DNA of 64,000 nucleotides from WTFY01 sp965220895 (GCA_965220895.1 OZ244850.1:1178001-1242000); one strand, 5' to 3'; counted from the first letter of the stretch, positions 25,227 through 35,407 are shown. Program-made: numbers and translations. The notes: generated by a model from the sequence alone, not told the origin.

Positions 25227-26555
25227 ATGTCAAACATGACCCCGCGAGAAATTGTCCAAGAGCTTGACAAGCACATTGTCGGACAGGATGAGGCAAAACG
25301 GGCAGTGGCCATCGCATTACGCAACCGATGGCGTCGTCAACAGTTGCCGGAAGCGCTGCGCGTGGAAGTCACCCCGAAAAACATACTGATGATCGGGCCT
25401 ACCGGTGTGGGAAAAACCGAAATCGCACGGCGTTTGGCACGTCTGGCCAATGCACCCTTTATCAAGGTCGAGGCCACCAAATTCACCGAAGTGGGCTACG
25501 TAGGCAAGGAAGTCGACTCCATCGTCCGTGAGCTTGTCGATACTTCGGTCAAAATGATGCGCGAACAGGAGATGGAAAAAGTAAACTTTCGTGCCGAGGA
25601 AATAGCCGAGGAACGAATCCTGGATGCGTTGCTGCCGCCTAGGGCAGATTCCGAGACGGACGGTATACCGGGACCCTCAAGTGATACCAGGCAAAAGTTC
25701 AGAAAAAAATTGCGTGAGGGTGATCTAGACGGTACGGAAATTGATGTTGATGTAGCGGTTGCACCGGTAGGTGTGGAAATCATGACCCCGCCAGGCATGG
25801 AGGAAATGGCGAGTCAGTTGCAGGGCATGTTTCAGAATTTGGGCAGCAACAAGAAAAAAACCCGCAAGATGCGCATCGAAGAAGCCATGAAGGTGCTGAC
25901 TGATGAAGAGGCACACAAGTTAATCAATGAAGAGGAGCTGAAGGCAAAGGCTCTCGAGAATGTAGAGCAGAACGGGATTGTGTTTCTGGATGAGATCGAC
26001 AAGGTTACGAAACATGGTCAGACCAGTGGTGCGGATGTCTCGCGCGAGGGCGTGCAGCGGGATTTGTTGCCGTTGGTGGAAGGCTGCACCATTACCACCA
26101 AATATGGCATGGTCAAGACCGATCACATCTTGTTTATTGCCTCCGGAGCATTCCATGTGTCCAAACCCTCCGACTTGATACCGGAACTACAGGGTCGTTT
26201 GCCAATTCGGGTTGAACTCAAGGCGCTCACAGCCGACGATTTCGTGCGCATATTGGCCGAGCCCGATGCTTCACTTACAGAGCAATATACCGAGTTGCTC
26301 GCTACTGAAGGTGTACAACTGGATTTTGCGGAGGATGGCATTCGCAAGGTAGCCCAGATCGCGCATGATGTGAATGAATCCACCGAAAATATTGGTGCAC
26401 GCAGACTGCACACGGTGATGGAGCGTCTGCTTGAGAAAATTTCGTTTTCCGCCCCGGATGAAAGTGGCACGTCGATCACTATTGATCAGGCTTATGTGGA
26501 TGAAAACATTGGCGAACTGGTCAAGGATGAGGACCTGAGCCGCTATATCCTGTAA
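25227..26555 (+). CDS. hslU: ATP-dependent protease ATPase subunit HslU (ClpY)
   Basis: The 442-residue AAA+ unfoldase feeds substrates to HslV. Walker A is GPTGVGKTE, the pore motif lies in GYVGKEVDSIVREL, Walker B is FLDEIDK, and the C-terminal end EDLSRYIL docks into HslV. The variable I domain (about residues 110-235) is present and rich in charged residues. Length matches E. coli HslU (443). It is cotranscribed with hslV. Confidence 0.98.
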   Translation: MSNMTPREIVQELDKHIVGQDEAKRAVAIALRNRWRRQQLPEALRVEVTPKNILMIGPTGVGKTEIARRLARLANAPFIKVEATKFTEVGYVGKEVDSIVRELVDTSVKMMREQEMEKVNFRAEEIAEERILDALLPPRADSETDGIPGPSSDTRQKFRKKLREGDLDGTEIDVDVAVAPVGVEIMTPPGMEEMASQLQGMFQNLGSNKKKTRKMRIEEAMKVLTDEEAHKLINEEELKAKALENVEQNGIVFLDEIDKVTKHGQTSGADVSREGVQRDLLPLVEGCTITTKYGMVKTDHILFIASGAFHVSKPSDLIPELQGRLPIRVELKALTADDFVRILAEPDASLTEQYTELLATEGVQLDFAEDGIRKVAQIAHDVNESTENIGARRLHTVMERLLEKISFSAPDESGTSITIDQAYVDENIGELVKDEDLSRYIL

Positions 26556-26601
26556 TTTGTGCCAGGCATGCCAACGATAAAGTAAAAAAGGCCGAGCTAC
26601 C

Positions 26602-26970
26602 TTGACAAAAAAGACACCCACCGAAATTCACCTGCATCAGAAGTCGAGGATGCTGGAGGTCGCGTTTGATGATGGCAAACGTTTTAAGCTATCGTGCGAA
26701 TATCTTCGTGTACACTCGCCTTCTGCTGAAGTGGCTGGTCACGGGCCCGGACAAGGAGTGTTGCAGATCGGCAAGGAAGATGTCGGCATCAATGCCATTG
26801 AGCAGGTAGGCAACTATGCCGTTCAACTGGTCTTTGACGATAACCACGACACAGGAATCTATTCCTGGGAATACCTTTATGAACTTGGCATTCACCAGGA
26901 ACAAAAGTGGCAAACCTATCTGGAGCGTTTGAAAGAGGCAGGTTACCAACGGAAGGTTTTGAGTGAATAA
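26602..26970 (+). CDS. DUF971 protein (gamma-butyrobetaine hydroxylase N-like)
   Basis: The 122-residue protein has the DUF971 domain: SRMLEVAFDDGKRFKLSCEYLRVHSPSAE, INAIEQVGNYAVQLVFDD and HDTGIYSWEYLYELG. This domain is also found at the N-terminus of gamma-butyrobetaine hydroxylase and in Fe-S-related proteins, but stand-alone members have no settled function. The best start is a TTG at 26602 with an AAGG stretch upstream; no ATG lies near the N-terminus. Position between hslU and ubiE is conserved in related genomes. Confidence 0.88.
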   Translation: MTKKTPTEIHLHQKSRMLEVAFDDGKRFKLSCEYLRVHSPSAEVAGHGPGQGVLQIGKEDVGINAIEQVGNYAVQLVFDDNHDTGIYSWEYLYELGIHQEQKWQTYLERLKEAGYQRKVLSE

Positions 26971-27068
26971 AGCCTGCCTACACCAGTGATTGGGCACATG
27001 GCTTCCTCACAAACACGAATCCTGGCATGGATGTAGTCGTCAGCATCACATAGCACAGTACGCTTGGC

Positions 27069-27818
27069 ATGCAAGAAAAAAATACTCACTTCGGATATCA
27101 GGATGTAAGTCCTGAGGAAAAAACAGCAAAGGTCAGCGCAGTGTTTGACTCGGTGGCCAGTAAATACGATGTGATGAACGATGCCATGTCATTTGGCCTG
27201 CATCGGATCTGGAAGCATCAATTGGTATACCTTGCAAATGTTCGCCCCAGTTTCAAGGTGCTTGATCTTGCGGCAGGCACTGCGGACCTCTCCGCATTGC
27301 TGGCACCGAAACTGGGTGAACAGGGTGAAATCACGCTGTGCGACCTGAATCTTGCAATGCTGGAGCACGGGCGTGAGAAACTTGTGGATAAGGGCTTGCT
27401 GAAAAACCTGCATTACGTGCAGGCGATGGCTGAAATCCTGCCTTTCCGGGAGAATTATTTCGATCGTGTTGTGCTTGCCTTCGGCTTGAGAAACTTTACG
27501 GACAAGGATCAGGCCCTGCAGGCAATATTCAGGGTGCTGAAACCGGGTGGACAGCTGCTCGTGCTGGAGTTTTCCAAAGCCCGTAAATGGCTGCGCAAGG
27601 CCTATGATTTGTACTCTTTCGAGTTTTTGCCGAAGATGGGCAAGTTCATTGCAAGTGATGCTGCAAGTTACCGGTATCTGGCGGAGTCGATACGTAAACA
27701 TCCTGGCCCAGGAACACTGCAGTCCATGATGGAGTCAGCGGGTTTTCAGCAGTGTGATTATCTGGACATCGGCCTTGGGATCGTTTGCATCCACCGCGGC
27801 TACAAGCTCTCGGCGTAA
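27069..27818 (+). CDS. ubiE: Ubiquinone/menaquinone C-methyltransferase UbiE
   Basis: The 249-residue SAM-dependent enzyme performs C-methylation in ubiquinone (and menaquinone) synthesis. It begins with the conserved KVSAVFDSVASKYDVMNDAMSFGLHRIWK, and contains VLDLAAGTADLSALL (SAM motif I), LPFRENYFDRVVLAFGLRN and LEFSKARK. It starts the ubiE-ubiJ-ubiB operon, with 8 bases before ubiJ. Confidence 0.97.
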   Translation: MQEKNTHFGYQDVSPEEKTAKVSAVFDSVASKYDVMNDAMSFGLHRIWKHQLVYLANVRPSFKVLDLAAGTADLSALLAPKLGEQGEITLCDLNLAMLEHGREKLVDKGLLKNLHYVQAMAEILPFRENYFDRVVLAFGLRNFTDKDQALQAIFRVLKPGGQLLVLEFSKARKWLRKAYDLYSFEFLPKMGKFIASDAASYRYLAESIRKHPGPGTLQSMMESAGFQQCDYLDIGLGIVCIHRGYKLSA

Positions 27819-27826
27819 ACAAGCAC

Positions 27827-28435
27827 ATGTTGGCCAAGCTCATCAACTGTTCCCTGAAGAAACATTTTGACCGCGATCCCGAGGTTGCAGGACAACTGCA
27901 CGCGCTTGAAGGCAAAAACCTGACATTTTATTTGACAGACCTGAACAAGGAATTTCTTGTCACTCCCGGACAAGGAAGTGTCATGGTTGCCGAGCATTCT
28001 GATCACGACACATCTGAGATTGCTGCCAGAGTCCATGCGGATACCATGACCTTGCTGAGCATCGCTTGCGGTGCTCAATACCAGCCCCTGCTGGAGAATG
28101 GCTCTGTGCATGTACAGGGCGATCTGGAAGCCGTGAGGCAGATGGGAAGGATCTTTCGTGCCGTGGAGATCGACTGGGAAGAGATTGCGGCCCCGTATGT
28201 CGGGGACTTGCTGGCGCATCAGTTTGGCGTATGGCTCGGTCGTGCAGACAGCTACAAGCGTCGCTCGATAAAAAACTTTCTCCTGGATGTGAGCGAATAC
28301 CTGCAGGAGGAGTCCCGGGTCATGCCTGCGAGGGCGGAAATTGAGCGATTCCTGAGGGATTCTACCAGTCTGGAAACTGACATCGGCCATCTTGAAGCCC
28401 GCATCGACCGGCTTGACAAGACAGATCGCCGATAG
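27827..28435 (+). CDS. ubiJ: Ubiquinone biosynthesis accessory factor UbiJ
   Basis: The 202-residue protein has an SCP2-like lipid-binding domain in its N-terminal half and a C-terminal coiled coil. UbiJ, with UbiK, organises the soluble Ubi complex in E. coli and binds ubiquinone intermediates. Position between ubiE and ubiB is the classical one. The frame is open from 27785 inside ubiE; the ATG at 27827 directly after the ubiE stop is preferred. A ubiK gene lies elsewhere in this window at 53.7 kb. Confidence 0.92.
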   Translation: MLAKLINCSLKKHFDRDPEVAGQLHALEGKNLTFYLTDLNKEFLVTPGQGSVMVAEHSDHDTSEIAARVHADTMTLLSIACGAQYQPLLENGSVHVQGDLEAVRQMGRIFRAVEIDWEEIAAPYVGDLLAHQFGVWLGRADSYKRRSIKNFLLDVSEYLQEESRVMPARAEIERFLRDSTSLETDIGHLEARIDRLDKTDRR

Positions 28436-28437
28436 TC

Positions 28438-30000
28438 ATGCGTTACGTCCGTTTGTTCATCCGGCTTTTCCGTATCAATATCATATTAATACGGCATGGC
28501 CTGGAAGAGGTTCTGTTCGCCATCCCCTATTTTCGACCCATACGATTTTTACTTTTCCTGCTGCCATGGCACTGGTTTCGAAAAGTGGACATCACACATG
28601 GTGTACGTATCCGCTACGTGCTGGAAGATCTGGGCCCGATCTTTGTGAAGTTCGGGCAGACACTGTCTACCCGACGCGACCTGTTCCCTGAAGAGATTGC
28701 CGATGAACTCGCCAAGTTGCAGGACCAGGTCCCCCCTTTTCCGGGCGAACAGGCCAAGAAGCTGATCGAGCAGTCCCTCCAGAAGTCGGTCAGTGAAGCT
28801 TTTGGTGAGTTCGGAATCGAACCCATTGCATCCGCTTCAATCGCACAGGTGCATGCGGCCAAGCTGCATGAAGGGACGGATGTGGTGGTCAAGGTATTAC
28901 GCCCCGGTGTTGAAAAGGATGTGCGCCAGGACTTGGATCTTTTGCATGTTCTGGCATCCCTTGTGCACCGGTACTGGAAAGATTCGCATCTGTTGCAGCC
29001 TCGGGAAATAGTGCAGGAGTTCGAACAGATTGTCCTGGGTGAACTCGACCTCATGCGCGAGGCTGCAAATGCAAGCCAGCTGCGCAGAAATTTCGAGAAC
29101 TCGCCGGACTTGTATGTGCCTGAAGTCTATTTCGACCTGTGTCGGCGCAATGTTCTGGTGATTGAACGTATCCACGGCATTCCGGTCAGTGACCGGGCGG
29201 CCTTGGAACGACATGGAATCAATCTCAAGAAACTGTCAGAACGGGGCTGCATCATCTTTTTCACACAGGTGTTCAAGCACAATTTTTTTCATGGTGACAT
29301 GCATCCAGGCAATATTTTCGTTTCCTACGAGAACCCGGAAGACCCCAAGTACATCGGGGTGGATTTCGGGGTGATCGGCACGCTGACAACATCTGACAAA
29401 AGGTACCTGGCGGAAAATCTTCTGGCATTTTTCAATCGTGACTACCGCAGGGTGGCGGAATTGCATCTGGAATCAGGATGGGTTCCACCGGATGTGCGGG
29501 TAGAGGAATTCGAAGCTGCCATACGCACGGTCTGCGAGCCTGTTTTCCAGCGGCCGCTCAGCGAGATCTCGTTCGGGTATCTACTCGTGCGACTCTTCCA
29601 GACGACGCGGCGCTTCAATATGAAGGTACAGCCCCAGCTGGTGTTGCTGGAAAAGACCATGCTGAGCATCGAGGGCCTGAGCCGTCAACTGGATCCGAGC
29701 CTCAATCTTTGGGACACGGCGAAGCCTTTCATGGAGCGCTGGATGAGTGAACAGGTCGGCATGCGTGCACTAGCATTGGGCGTGCGCAAGCAACTTCCCC
29801 GAATGGCAGAACGCCTGCCGGAAATTCCGGACCTGGTGTACACAAGCATGAAGAAGTTCGAGCAAAACAATGACATGCTTGAGCAGCAGAACCAGGAGTT
29901 CAAGGCCCTGCGCAGGGAAGTCAGGAAATCAAACCGTACCATGGTCGCAATTCTGATTCTTGCTTTGGCCGGTGCCCTTGCGGGCCTGTGGTATTTCTAG
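28438..30000 (+). CDS. ubiB: Ubiquinone biosynthesis protein UbiB (atypical kinase/ATPase)
   Basis: The 520-residue protein of the ABC1/ADCK family has an ATPase activity that supports ubiquinone synthesis. The KxGQ motif (VKFGQTLSTRRDLFP), the Ala-rich loop region (ASASIAQVHAA), the catalytic FHGDMHPGNIFV and the metal-binding DFGVIG are present. One C-terminal membrane segment (TMVAILILALAGALAGLWYF) anchors it; E. coli UbiB has two. It begins 2 bases after ubiJ. Confidence 0.96.
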   Translation: MRYVRLFIRLFRINIILIRHGLEEVLFAIPYFRPIRFLLFLLPWHWFRKVDITHGVRIRYVLEDLGPIFVKFGQTLSTRRDLFPEEIADELAKLQDQVPPFPGEQAKKLIEQSLQKSVSEAFGEFGIEPIASASIAQVHAAKLHEGTDVVVKVLRPGVEKDVRQDLDLLHVLASLVHRYWKDSHLLQPREIVQEFEQIVLGELDLMREAANASQLRRNFENSPDLYVPEVYFDLCRRNVLVIERIHGIPVSDRAALERHGINLKKLSERGCIIFFTQVFKHNFFHGDMHPGNIFVSYENPEDPKYIGVDFGVIGTLTTSDKRYLAENLLAFFNRDYRRVAELHLESGWVPPDVRVEEFEAAIRTVCEPVFQRPLSEISFGYLLVRLFQTTRRFNMKVQPQLVLLEKTMLSIEGLSRQLDPSLNLWDTAKPFMERWMSEQVGMRALALGVRKQLPRMAERLPEIPDLVYTSMKKFEQNNDMLEQQNQEFKALRREVRKSNRTMVAILILALAGALAGLWYF

Positions 30001-30033
30001 TCATCCGTTGACTGGAACCGGTTCCGCATACAG

Positions 30034-32211
30034 ATGGACGTTACTCCCATTCTTGGTCCTCTGAATGGCGCACAGCGGGAAGCGGTAACTGCAGGAAATA
30101 CGCCGGCGCTGGTCATTGCAGGCGCGGGTAGCGGGAAAACGCGCGTCCTGGTGCACCGAATTGCATGGCTGTGTGAAGTGCAGTCAGTTTCTCCCTACAG
30201 CATGCTCGCTGTCACATTTACCAACAAGGCTGCGGCAGAGATGCGCGCACGTGTGGAAAATCTGCTGAACCATGCGATGGGAGGGCTGTGGATCGGGACC
30301 TTCCATGGCATTTCACATCGTCTGTTGCGTACCCACTGGCAGGAGGCTGGGCTCAAGGAGAATTTCCAGGTTCTGGACAGCGAGGATCAGTTGCGCCTGG
30401 TGAAACGCATCGTTCAGGGTCTGGGCTTGGATGACTCTAAGTGGCCCCCGAAACATATGCGGGGATACATCAACAGCCAGAAAGAAGAAGGCTTGAGGGC
30501 CGCGAATCTTCGCGACCGCGAGGACCAGACGGCACGGCAGTTGATACAGATATACACCGCTTATGAGCAGGAGTGTGAGCGTACGGCCTCGGTGGATTTT
30601 GCAGAATTGATGTTGCGTAGCCTGGAGTTGCTGCAGCAAAAAGCTGAAATCCTCGCTCACTATCGTGAAAAGTTCCGTCACATACTGGTCGACGAATTTC
30701 AGGATACGAATGCGATTCAGTACAAGTGGCTCAAAATGTTCGCCGACGACGGCAATCCGGTCTTCGCCGTGGGTGATGATGACCAATCCATTTACGGTTG
30801 GCGGGGTGCACGAGTCGAAAATATTCAAAGCTTCATGCGCGATTACAAGAACACACAGCTGTTCAGGCTGGAACAGAATTACCGTTCTACCAATACGATT
30901 CTGTCGGTAGCCAACTCGTTGATCGATAACAACCCGGGGCGCATGGGGAAAAAACTTTGGACAGACGGTGCTGCGGGAGAGCCTGTTCACCTGTATACAG
31001 CATTCAACGAGCAGGATGAGGCGCGCTTTGTTGCGGACAGGGTACAGCAGTGGGTTGAGTCCGGTATGGGCCGCCGGGACGAGATTGCCATACTGTACCG
31101 TTCCAATGTGCAGTCCCGGGTTTTCGAGGAAGTCTTTATTTCACAAAGCATTCCATACCGGGTGTACGGAGGGTTGCGCTTTTTCGAGCGCGCGGAGGTC
31201 AGGGATGCCCTGGCTTACCTGCGTTTGGCACGAAACCGTGAGGATGATTCTTCTTTTGAACGAATCGTCAATGTGCCTCCGCGGGGAATTGGTCAGCGCA
31301 CGCTGGCGCAGTTGCGTGATTTTGCTCGCGACCATCAGGTGACGCTCTGGAATGCTGCTGCAAAAATCTGCGGTTCCGATCAGTTGGCTGCGCGCTCTGC
31401 CAATGCCCTGCAGAATTTCCTGAAGTTCATGCAAACCCTGGGAGAGGGGATACAGGGCCTGGAACTTGAGGAGCAGATAGACCAAGTCATCCAGGCATCC
31501 GGTCTGGTGGCCTACCATGGCCGGGAAGCTAGCGAGAAAGCAAAATCCCGGGTTGAAAACCTGCAGGAACTGGTTACGGCCGCGAGGGATTTTAATCTCG
31601 AGAATGAGCTGTATGAAGGCATGCAGCCTGTGGATGCCTTCTTGGTCCATGCGGCACTCGAGGCCGGTGAGGGACAGGGAGGTCAATGGGAGGATTGCGT
31701 GCAGCTGATGACCCTCCATGCTGCCAAGGGTCTGGAGTTTGCCTCGGTATTTATTGTTGGTCTGGAAGAAGGACTTTTCCCATCAGAGATGTCGATGGAA
31801 GAACCGGGCCGGTTGGAGGAGGAGCGTCGCTTGTGCTATGTGGGGATCACTCGTGCGTGCCAGCAACTGGTACTGACCTATGCCGAGTCGAGACGGCGCT
31901 ATGGGTCTGAAAGCTACTACAACCCGCCTTCGCGGTTTATCAACGAAATTCCAGCCGAGTTGATTACCGAGATACGCCCCCGGGCCATGATTGCAAAACC
32001 GGTGCACTCAACTACAAATGTAAAGGCAGGCATGTTTGCAAAGGATACGGGGATCCGGATCGGATGCAGCGTCATGCATGCCAAATTTGGCAAGGGAGTA
32101 GTGCTGGATTGCGAAGGTGCTGGCAGCAGTGCTCGGGTGCAGGTGAACTTTGAGGACAATGGCAGCAAGTGGCTCGTCGTGTCCTATGCCAATCTTGACG
32201 TACTTGCCTGA
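30034..32211 (+). CDS. uvrD: DNA helicase II UvrD
   Basis: The 725-residue superfamily 1 helicase works in nucleotide excision and mismatch repair. Motifs: LNGAQREAV (Q motif), GAGSGKTRVL (Walker A), TFTNKAAAEMR (Ia), VDEFQDTN (II), DDQSIYGWRGA (III), EQNYRST (IV), LMTLHAAKGLEF (V) and YVGITRA (VI). A C-terminal Tudor-like segment (GCSVMHAKFGKGVVLDCEG) is typical of UvrD. It follows ubiB at 33 bases but is functionally separate. Confidence 0.97.
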   Translation: MDVTPILGPLNGAQREAVTAGNTPALVIAGAGSGKTRVLVHRIAWLCEVQSVSPYSMLAVTFTNKAAAEMRARVENLLNHAMGGLWIGTFHGISHRLLRTHWQEAGLKENFQVLDSEDQLRLVKRIVQGLGLDDSKWPPKHMRGYINSQKEEGLRAANLRDREDQTARQLIQIYTAYEQECERTASVDFAELMLRSLELLQQKAEILAHYREKFRHILVDEFQDTNAIQYKWLKMFADDGNPVFAVGDDDQSIYGWRGARVENIQSFMRDYKNTQLFRLEQNYRSTNTILSVANSLIDNNPGRMGKKLWTDGAAGEPVHLYTAFNEQDEARFVADRVQQWVESGMGRRDEIAILYRSNVQSRVFEEVFISQSIPYRVYGGLRFFERAEVRDALAYLRLARNREDDSSFERIVNVPPRGIGQRTLAQLRDFARDHQVTLWNAAAKICGSDQLAARSANALQNFLKFMQTLGEGIQGLELEEQIDQVIQASGLVAYHGREASEKAKSRVENLQELVTAARDFNLENELYEGMQPVDAFLVHAALEAGEGQGGQWEDCVQLMTLHAAKGLEFASVFIVGLEEGLFPSEMSMEEPGRLEEERRLCYVGITRACQQLVLTYAESRRRYGSESYYNPPSRFINEIPAELITEIRPRAMIAKPVHSTTNVKAGMFAKDTGIRIGCSVMHAKFGKGVVLDCEGAGSSARVQVNFEDNGSKWLVVSYANLDVLA

Positions 32212-32330
32212 TGTGCACCCGGGTTCAGCATTACGTGCCGGTGAGGCGAGGATGTCGGCTGCTGAATCGATTTTAGAAGTATGCCCGCCGGTAGCTTATA
32301 CTTGAATTTAGAACACTTCCCGAGTTGATC

Positions 32331-33449
32331 ATGCAAAGAAGAAAATTTTTGTGCTACGCAGGCGCAAGTACGGCCCTTGCCGGAGGCCTGGTGGCTTGCC
32401 AGGACGAAAATACGTCGAAGGCTCCTTCGCCCGTTGATAACCGAACCTGGGACTGGAAAATGGTCACTACCTGGCCGAAATATTTTCCGGGCCTCGGCAC
32501 CGGGGCCGAGTTTCTGGCCGAACAAATCAATGTCATGACGGGAGGCCGGATTCATGTCACGGTGTACGGGGCCGGCGAGCTTGTCCCGGCCTTTGAGATT
32601 TTCGATGCCGTATCCAACGGTTCCGCGCAGATGGGGCACGGCTCGGCCTATTACTGGAAAGGCAAATATCCGGCGCTGCAGTTTTTCTCCACCACTCCCT
32701 TCGGGATGACTGCCATGGAGATGAACAGCTGGCTATACCATGGGGGCGGCATGCAGTTGTGGCAGGAAGCCTACGATACGTTTGGTCTTGTCCCGGCCGC
32801 GTCGGGGAATACGGGTGTGCAGATGGCGGGCTGGTTCAACAAGGAGGTGAATTCACTGGAAGATTTAAAAGGGCTGAAAATGCGTATTCCGGGCCTTGCG
32901 GGCGAGGTCTTGAAACGTGCAGGCGGTACCCCGGTCAATCTTCCTGGTGGCGAGCTTTTCACTTCATTGCAATCCGGTGCCATTGATGCTGCGGAATGGG
33001 TGGGCCCCTACAACGACCTAGCTTTCGGGTTTCACGAGATTGCGCGATATTACTATTACCCGGGATGGCATGAGCCCGGCACAACCCTTGAGTGCTTCAT
33101 CAACAAGGCAGCCTTCGAGGAATTGCCCGAAGACTTGCAGGGCATTGTGGTCAACGCCTGCCGGGTGGCAAACCAGGACATGCTGGCCGAATATGTCGCC
33201 CGCAACAATGATGCTCTCGAGACACTCGTGAGCGAGCATAATGTCGAGTTGAGGGCCTTGCCGACAGAAGTCCTGAACAAGCTGGCGCAGTTTTCCGAGG
33301 AGGTTATCGAAGAGCTTGCGACCTCGGACCCTCTGGCAACGAAGATATATGATTCCTATCGAAGTTTCCTGACCAAGTCGCGTGCCTGGCTGGACATATC
33401 CGAACGTGCATTCCTGAATTTGAGTCCTGCCGGAAAAACCTCTGTCTAG
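32331..33449 (+). CDS. TRAP transporter solute-binding protein (TakP-like)
   Basis: The product (372 residues) is a DctP-family binding protein. It starts with a twin-arginine lipoprotein-type signal: QRRKFLCYAGAS, then the lipobox GGLVAC. The mature part matches the TakP branch that binds 2-oxoacids and similar monocarboxylates: WKMVTTWPKYFPGLGTGAEF, GSAYYWKGKYPALQFF, AAEWVGPYNDLAFGFHEIA and YYYPGWHEPGTTLECFINK. The ligand is inferred from family resemblance only. The ATG at 32331 is preferred over an upstream TTG. Its permease genes lie convergently just downstream on the other strand. Confidence 0.92.
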   Translation: MQRRKFLCYAGASTALAGGLVACQDENTSKAPSPVDNRTWDWKMVTTWPKYFPGLGTGAEFLAEQINVMTGGRIHVTVYGAGELVPAFEIFDAVSNGSAQMGHGSAYYWKGKYPALQFFSTTPFGMTAMEMNSWLYHGGGMQLWQEAYDTFGLVPAASGNTGVQMAGWFNKEVNSLEDLKGLKMRIPGLAGEVLKRAGGTPVNLPGGELFTSLQSGAIDAAEWVGPYNDLAFGFHEIARYYYYPGWHEPGTTLECFINKAAFEELPEDLQGIVVNACRVANQDMLAEYVARNNDALETLVSEHNVELRALPTEVLNKLAQFSEEVIEELATSDPLATKIYDSYRSFLTKSRAWLDISERAFLNLSPAGKTSV

Positions 33450-33502
33450 CGGCATCCTGGTCGAACAACAGCCGGTCGGGCCCTGCGGTCAAATCGTAAC
33501 CC

Positions 33503-34876
33503 TTAGTAGATCTTGTCCGGCAGCCAAGTGGCCAGGGCCGGGAATTGCACCAGCAGCAGCAAGGTCAGAACCTGGATGGCAATAAAAGGCGCCACCCCGC
33601 GGTAGATCTGCTTGGTGCGTATTTCTGCTGGCGCCACACCCCGCAGGTAAAACAGGGCAAATCCGAAAGGTGGAGTCAGGAAAGAAGTCTGCAGGTTGAT
33701 GGCGATCATGATTCCCAACCACACGGGGTCAATCCCCAGGCTCAGCAGCACCGGGCCTACAATGGGCACCACCACGAACGTGATCTCGATAAAGTCCAGG
33801 ATAAAGCCCAGCAGAAACATCAGGACCATCACCACCAGCATTGCGGAGAGCGCCCCTCCCGGCAATTGCGCCAGCAGCTCGTGCACCGCGTTGTCCCCTC
33901 CATACCCCCTGAACACCAGCGAGAAGATCGAAGCCCCGATAAAAATCATGAACACCATGCAGGTGATCCGTACCGACCTTCTCATCACATCCTGCAGGCA
34001 TTCAAGGTCAAGACGCCGGTAAAAGAGGGCCAGCAGAAGTGCACCCACTGCACCCACCGAGGCAGCCTCCGAGGGCGTGGCAATGCCCTGGATGATCGAA
34101 CCCAGCACGGCAACGATCAGTGCAATGGGAGGCACCAGTGCATGCAATACCTGCTTTGTCCAGGCACTGATGCTCAGGTCTGACTCGCGTTCGACGACTG
34201 GCATCATGTGAGGTTTCAGCCAGGCCACCATGACCAGATACAACAGATACAAGCCCACCAACAGAAGGCCCGGGATAATCGCGCCTACGAACAAATCGCC
34301 TACAGAGACGGTGTCCGGCTTGAAATTCCCTTGACTGAGTTGCGCTTGCTGGTATGCCGAGGACAGGACATCACCGAGCAGCACCAGGATAATTGACGGG
34401 GGGATGATCTGTCCAAGCGTTCCTGAAGCGCAAATCATGCCGGTCGATATTTCAGGGTGATAGCCTCTTTTCAGCATGGTGGGCAGGGACAGCAGTCCCA
34501 TGGTCACCACTGTGGCCCCGACAATGCCGGTGCTCGCCGCCAGCAGCATCCCCACCAGTACGACGGAGATCCCAAGGCCCCCGCGCAGCGAACCAAACAG
34601 GGCGCCCATGGTATCCAGCAACGTATCGGCAATGTTGGAGCGTTGCAGCATGACGCCCATGAATACAAACAGGGGTACGGCGATAAGAGTCTCGTTCGTC
34701 ATGATTCCGAACAGGCGGCTTGGGAAGGCCTGCAGCAGGGCAGGCTCGAACACGCCCATAGCTATGCCCGCAGCTGCGAACACAAGGGACACGCCTGCAA
34801 GGGTGAAGGCCACCGGATAACCGAACAGCAGCACCAGAATGACGGCAAGAAACAGTAAAAAGGCAACGATCTCCAT
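33503..34876 (-). CDS. TRAP transporter large permease subunit DctM
   Basis: The 457-residue protein has about 12 hydrophobic segments and the DctM pattern: PLFVFMGVMLQRSNIADTLL, STGIVGATVVTMG, CASGTLGQIIPPSIILVLLGD and LQTSFLTPPFGFALFYLRGV. It is the ion-motive channel of the TRAP system, using a Na+ or H+ gradient to import the solute. It follows the small subunit gene by 9 bases. Confidence 0.95.
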   Translation of the reverse strand: MEIVAFLLFLAVILVLLFGYPVAFTLAGVSLVFAAAGIAMGVFEPALLQAFPSRLFGIMTNETLIAVPLFVFMGVMLQRSNIADTLLDTMGALFGSLRGGLGISVVLVGMLLAASTGIVGATVVTMGLLSLPTMLKRGYHPEISTGMICASGTLGQIIPPSIILVLLGDVLSSAYQQAQLSQGNFKPDTVSVGDLFVGAIIPGLLLVGLYLLYLVMVAWLKPHMMPVVERESDLSISAWTKQVLHALVPPIALIVAVLGSIIQGIATPSEAASVGAVGALLLALFYRRLDLECLQDVMRRSVRITCMVFMIFIGASIFSLVFRGYGGDNAVHELLAQLPGGALSAMLVVMVLMFLLGFILDFIEITFVVVPIVGPVLLSLGIDPVWLGIMIAINLQTSFLTPPFGFALFYLRGVAPAEIRTKQIYRGVAPFIAIQVLTLLLLVQFPALATWLPDKIY

Positions 34877-34885
34877 GTTGGACTT

Positions 34886-35392
34886 CTACTTACGCAAGGC
34901 AAGCCAAGCACGCCCGCCCATGGATATCGCCTGCAGGAACAAAAGGATTGCCATGACGGGAATGAAGGTCTTGAGAATGAACACGAGTGGCAGGCCGCCT
35001 GCCTCACGGGACTTCTCGAGATATCGCCAGGAATTGATAACGTAATCAAAGCTGGTCCATACAATAAAGCTGGCAAAAGGCAGCAGCAGCAGCACACAGC
35101 CCAGGAAATCAACCCAGGCTTTTTTCCGCAGGGACATGCCCTGATAAAATATATCTACGCGTACATGCTCGTTGTGTTTCAGTGTATAGGCGCCGGCAAT
35201 CATGAATACGAATGCGTGCAGGTAGGTGATCGATTCTTGCAGCGCAATGCTGCCAAAATTGAGGCCGTAGCGCAGCACCGCCACCAGAAAGGTGATGCCT
35301 GCCATGAGCAATATGAGCCAGGCAGCAAACGCCCCGACGCGTTCATTTAACGCGTCGATTTGGCCACACAGCTTTTCCATGCTTTTTCCCAA
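34886..35392 (-). CDS. TRAP transporter small permease subunit DctQ
   Basis: The 168-residue protein has four hydrophobic helices and DctQ landmarks: GSIALQESITYLHAFVFMIAGAYTL, HNEHVRVDIFYQ and SWRYLEKSREAGGLP with a final FIPVMAILLFLQAIS helix. It pairs with the large subunit in the inner membrane. It starts 15 bases after the thrB stop, so it probably shares the thrB message, an unusual pairing for a solute importer. Confidence 0.94.
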   Translation of the reverse strand: MGKSMEKLCGQIDALNERVGAFAAWLILLMAGITFLVAVLRYGLNFGSIALQESITYLHAFVFMIAGAYTLKHNEHVRVDIFYQGMSLRKKAWVDFLGCVLLLLPFASFIVWTSFDYVINSWRYLEKSREAGGLPLVFILKTFIPVMAILLFLQAISMGGRAWLALRK

Positions 35393-35407
35393 GTCAGTGG
35401 CGCAAGC

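Noticed and set aside
33545..34183. 212-codon plus-strand frame
   Set aside because: Antisense to dctM; its His/Gln-rich composition mirrors hydrophobic codons on the other strand.
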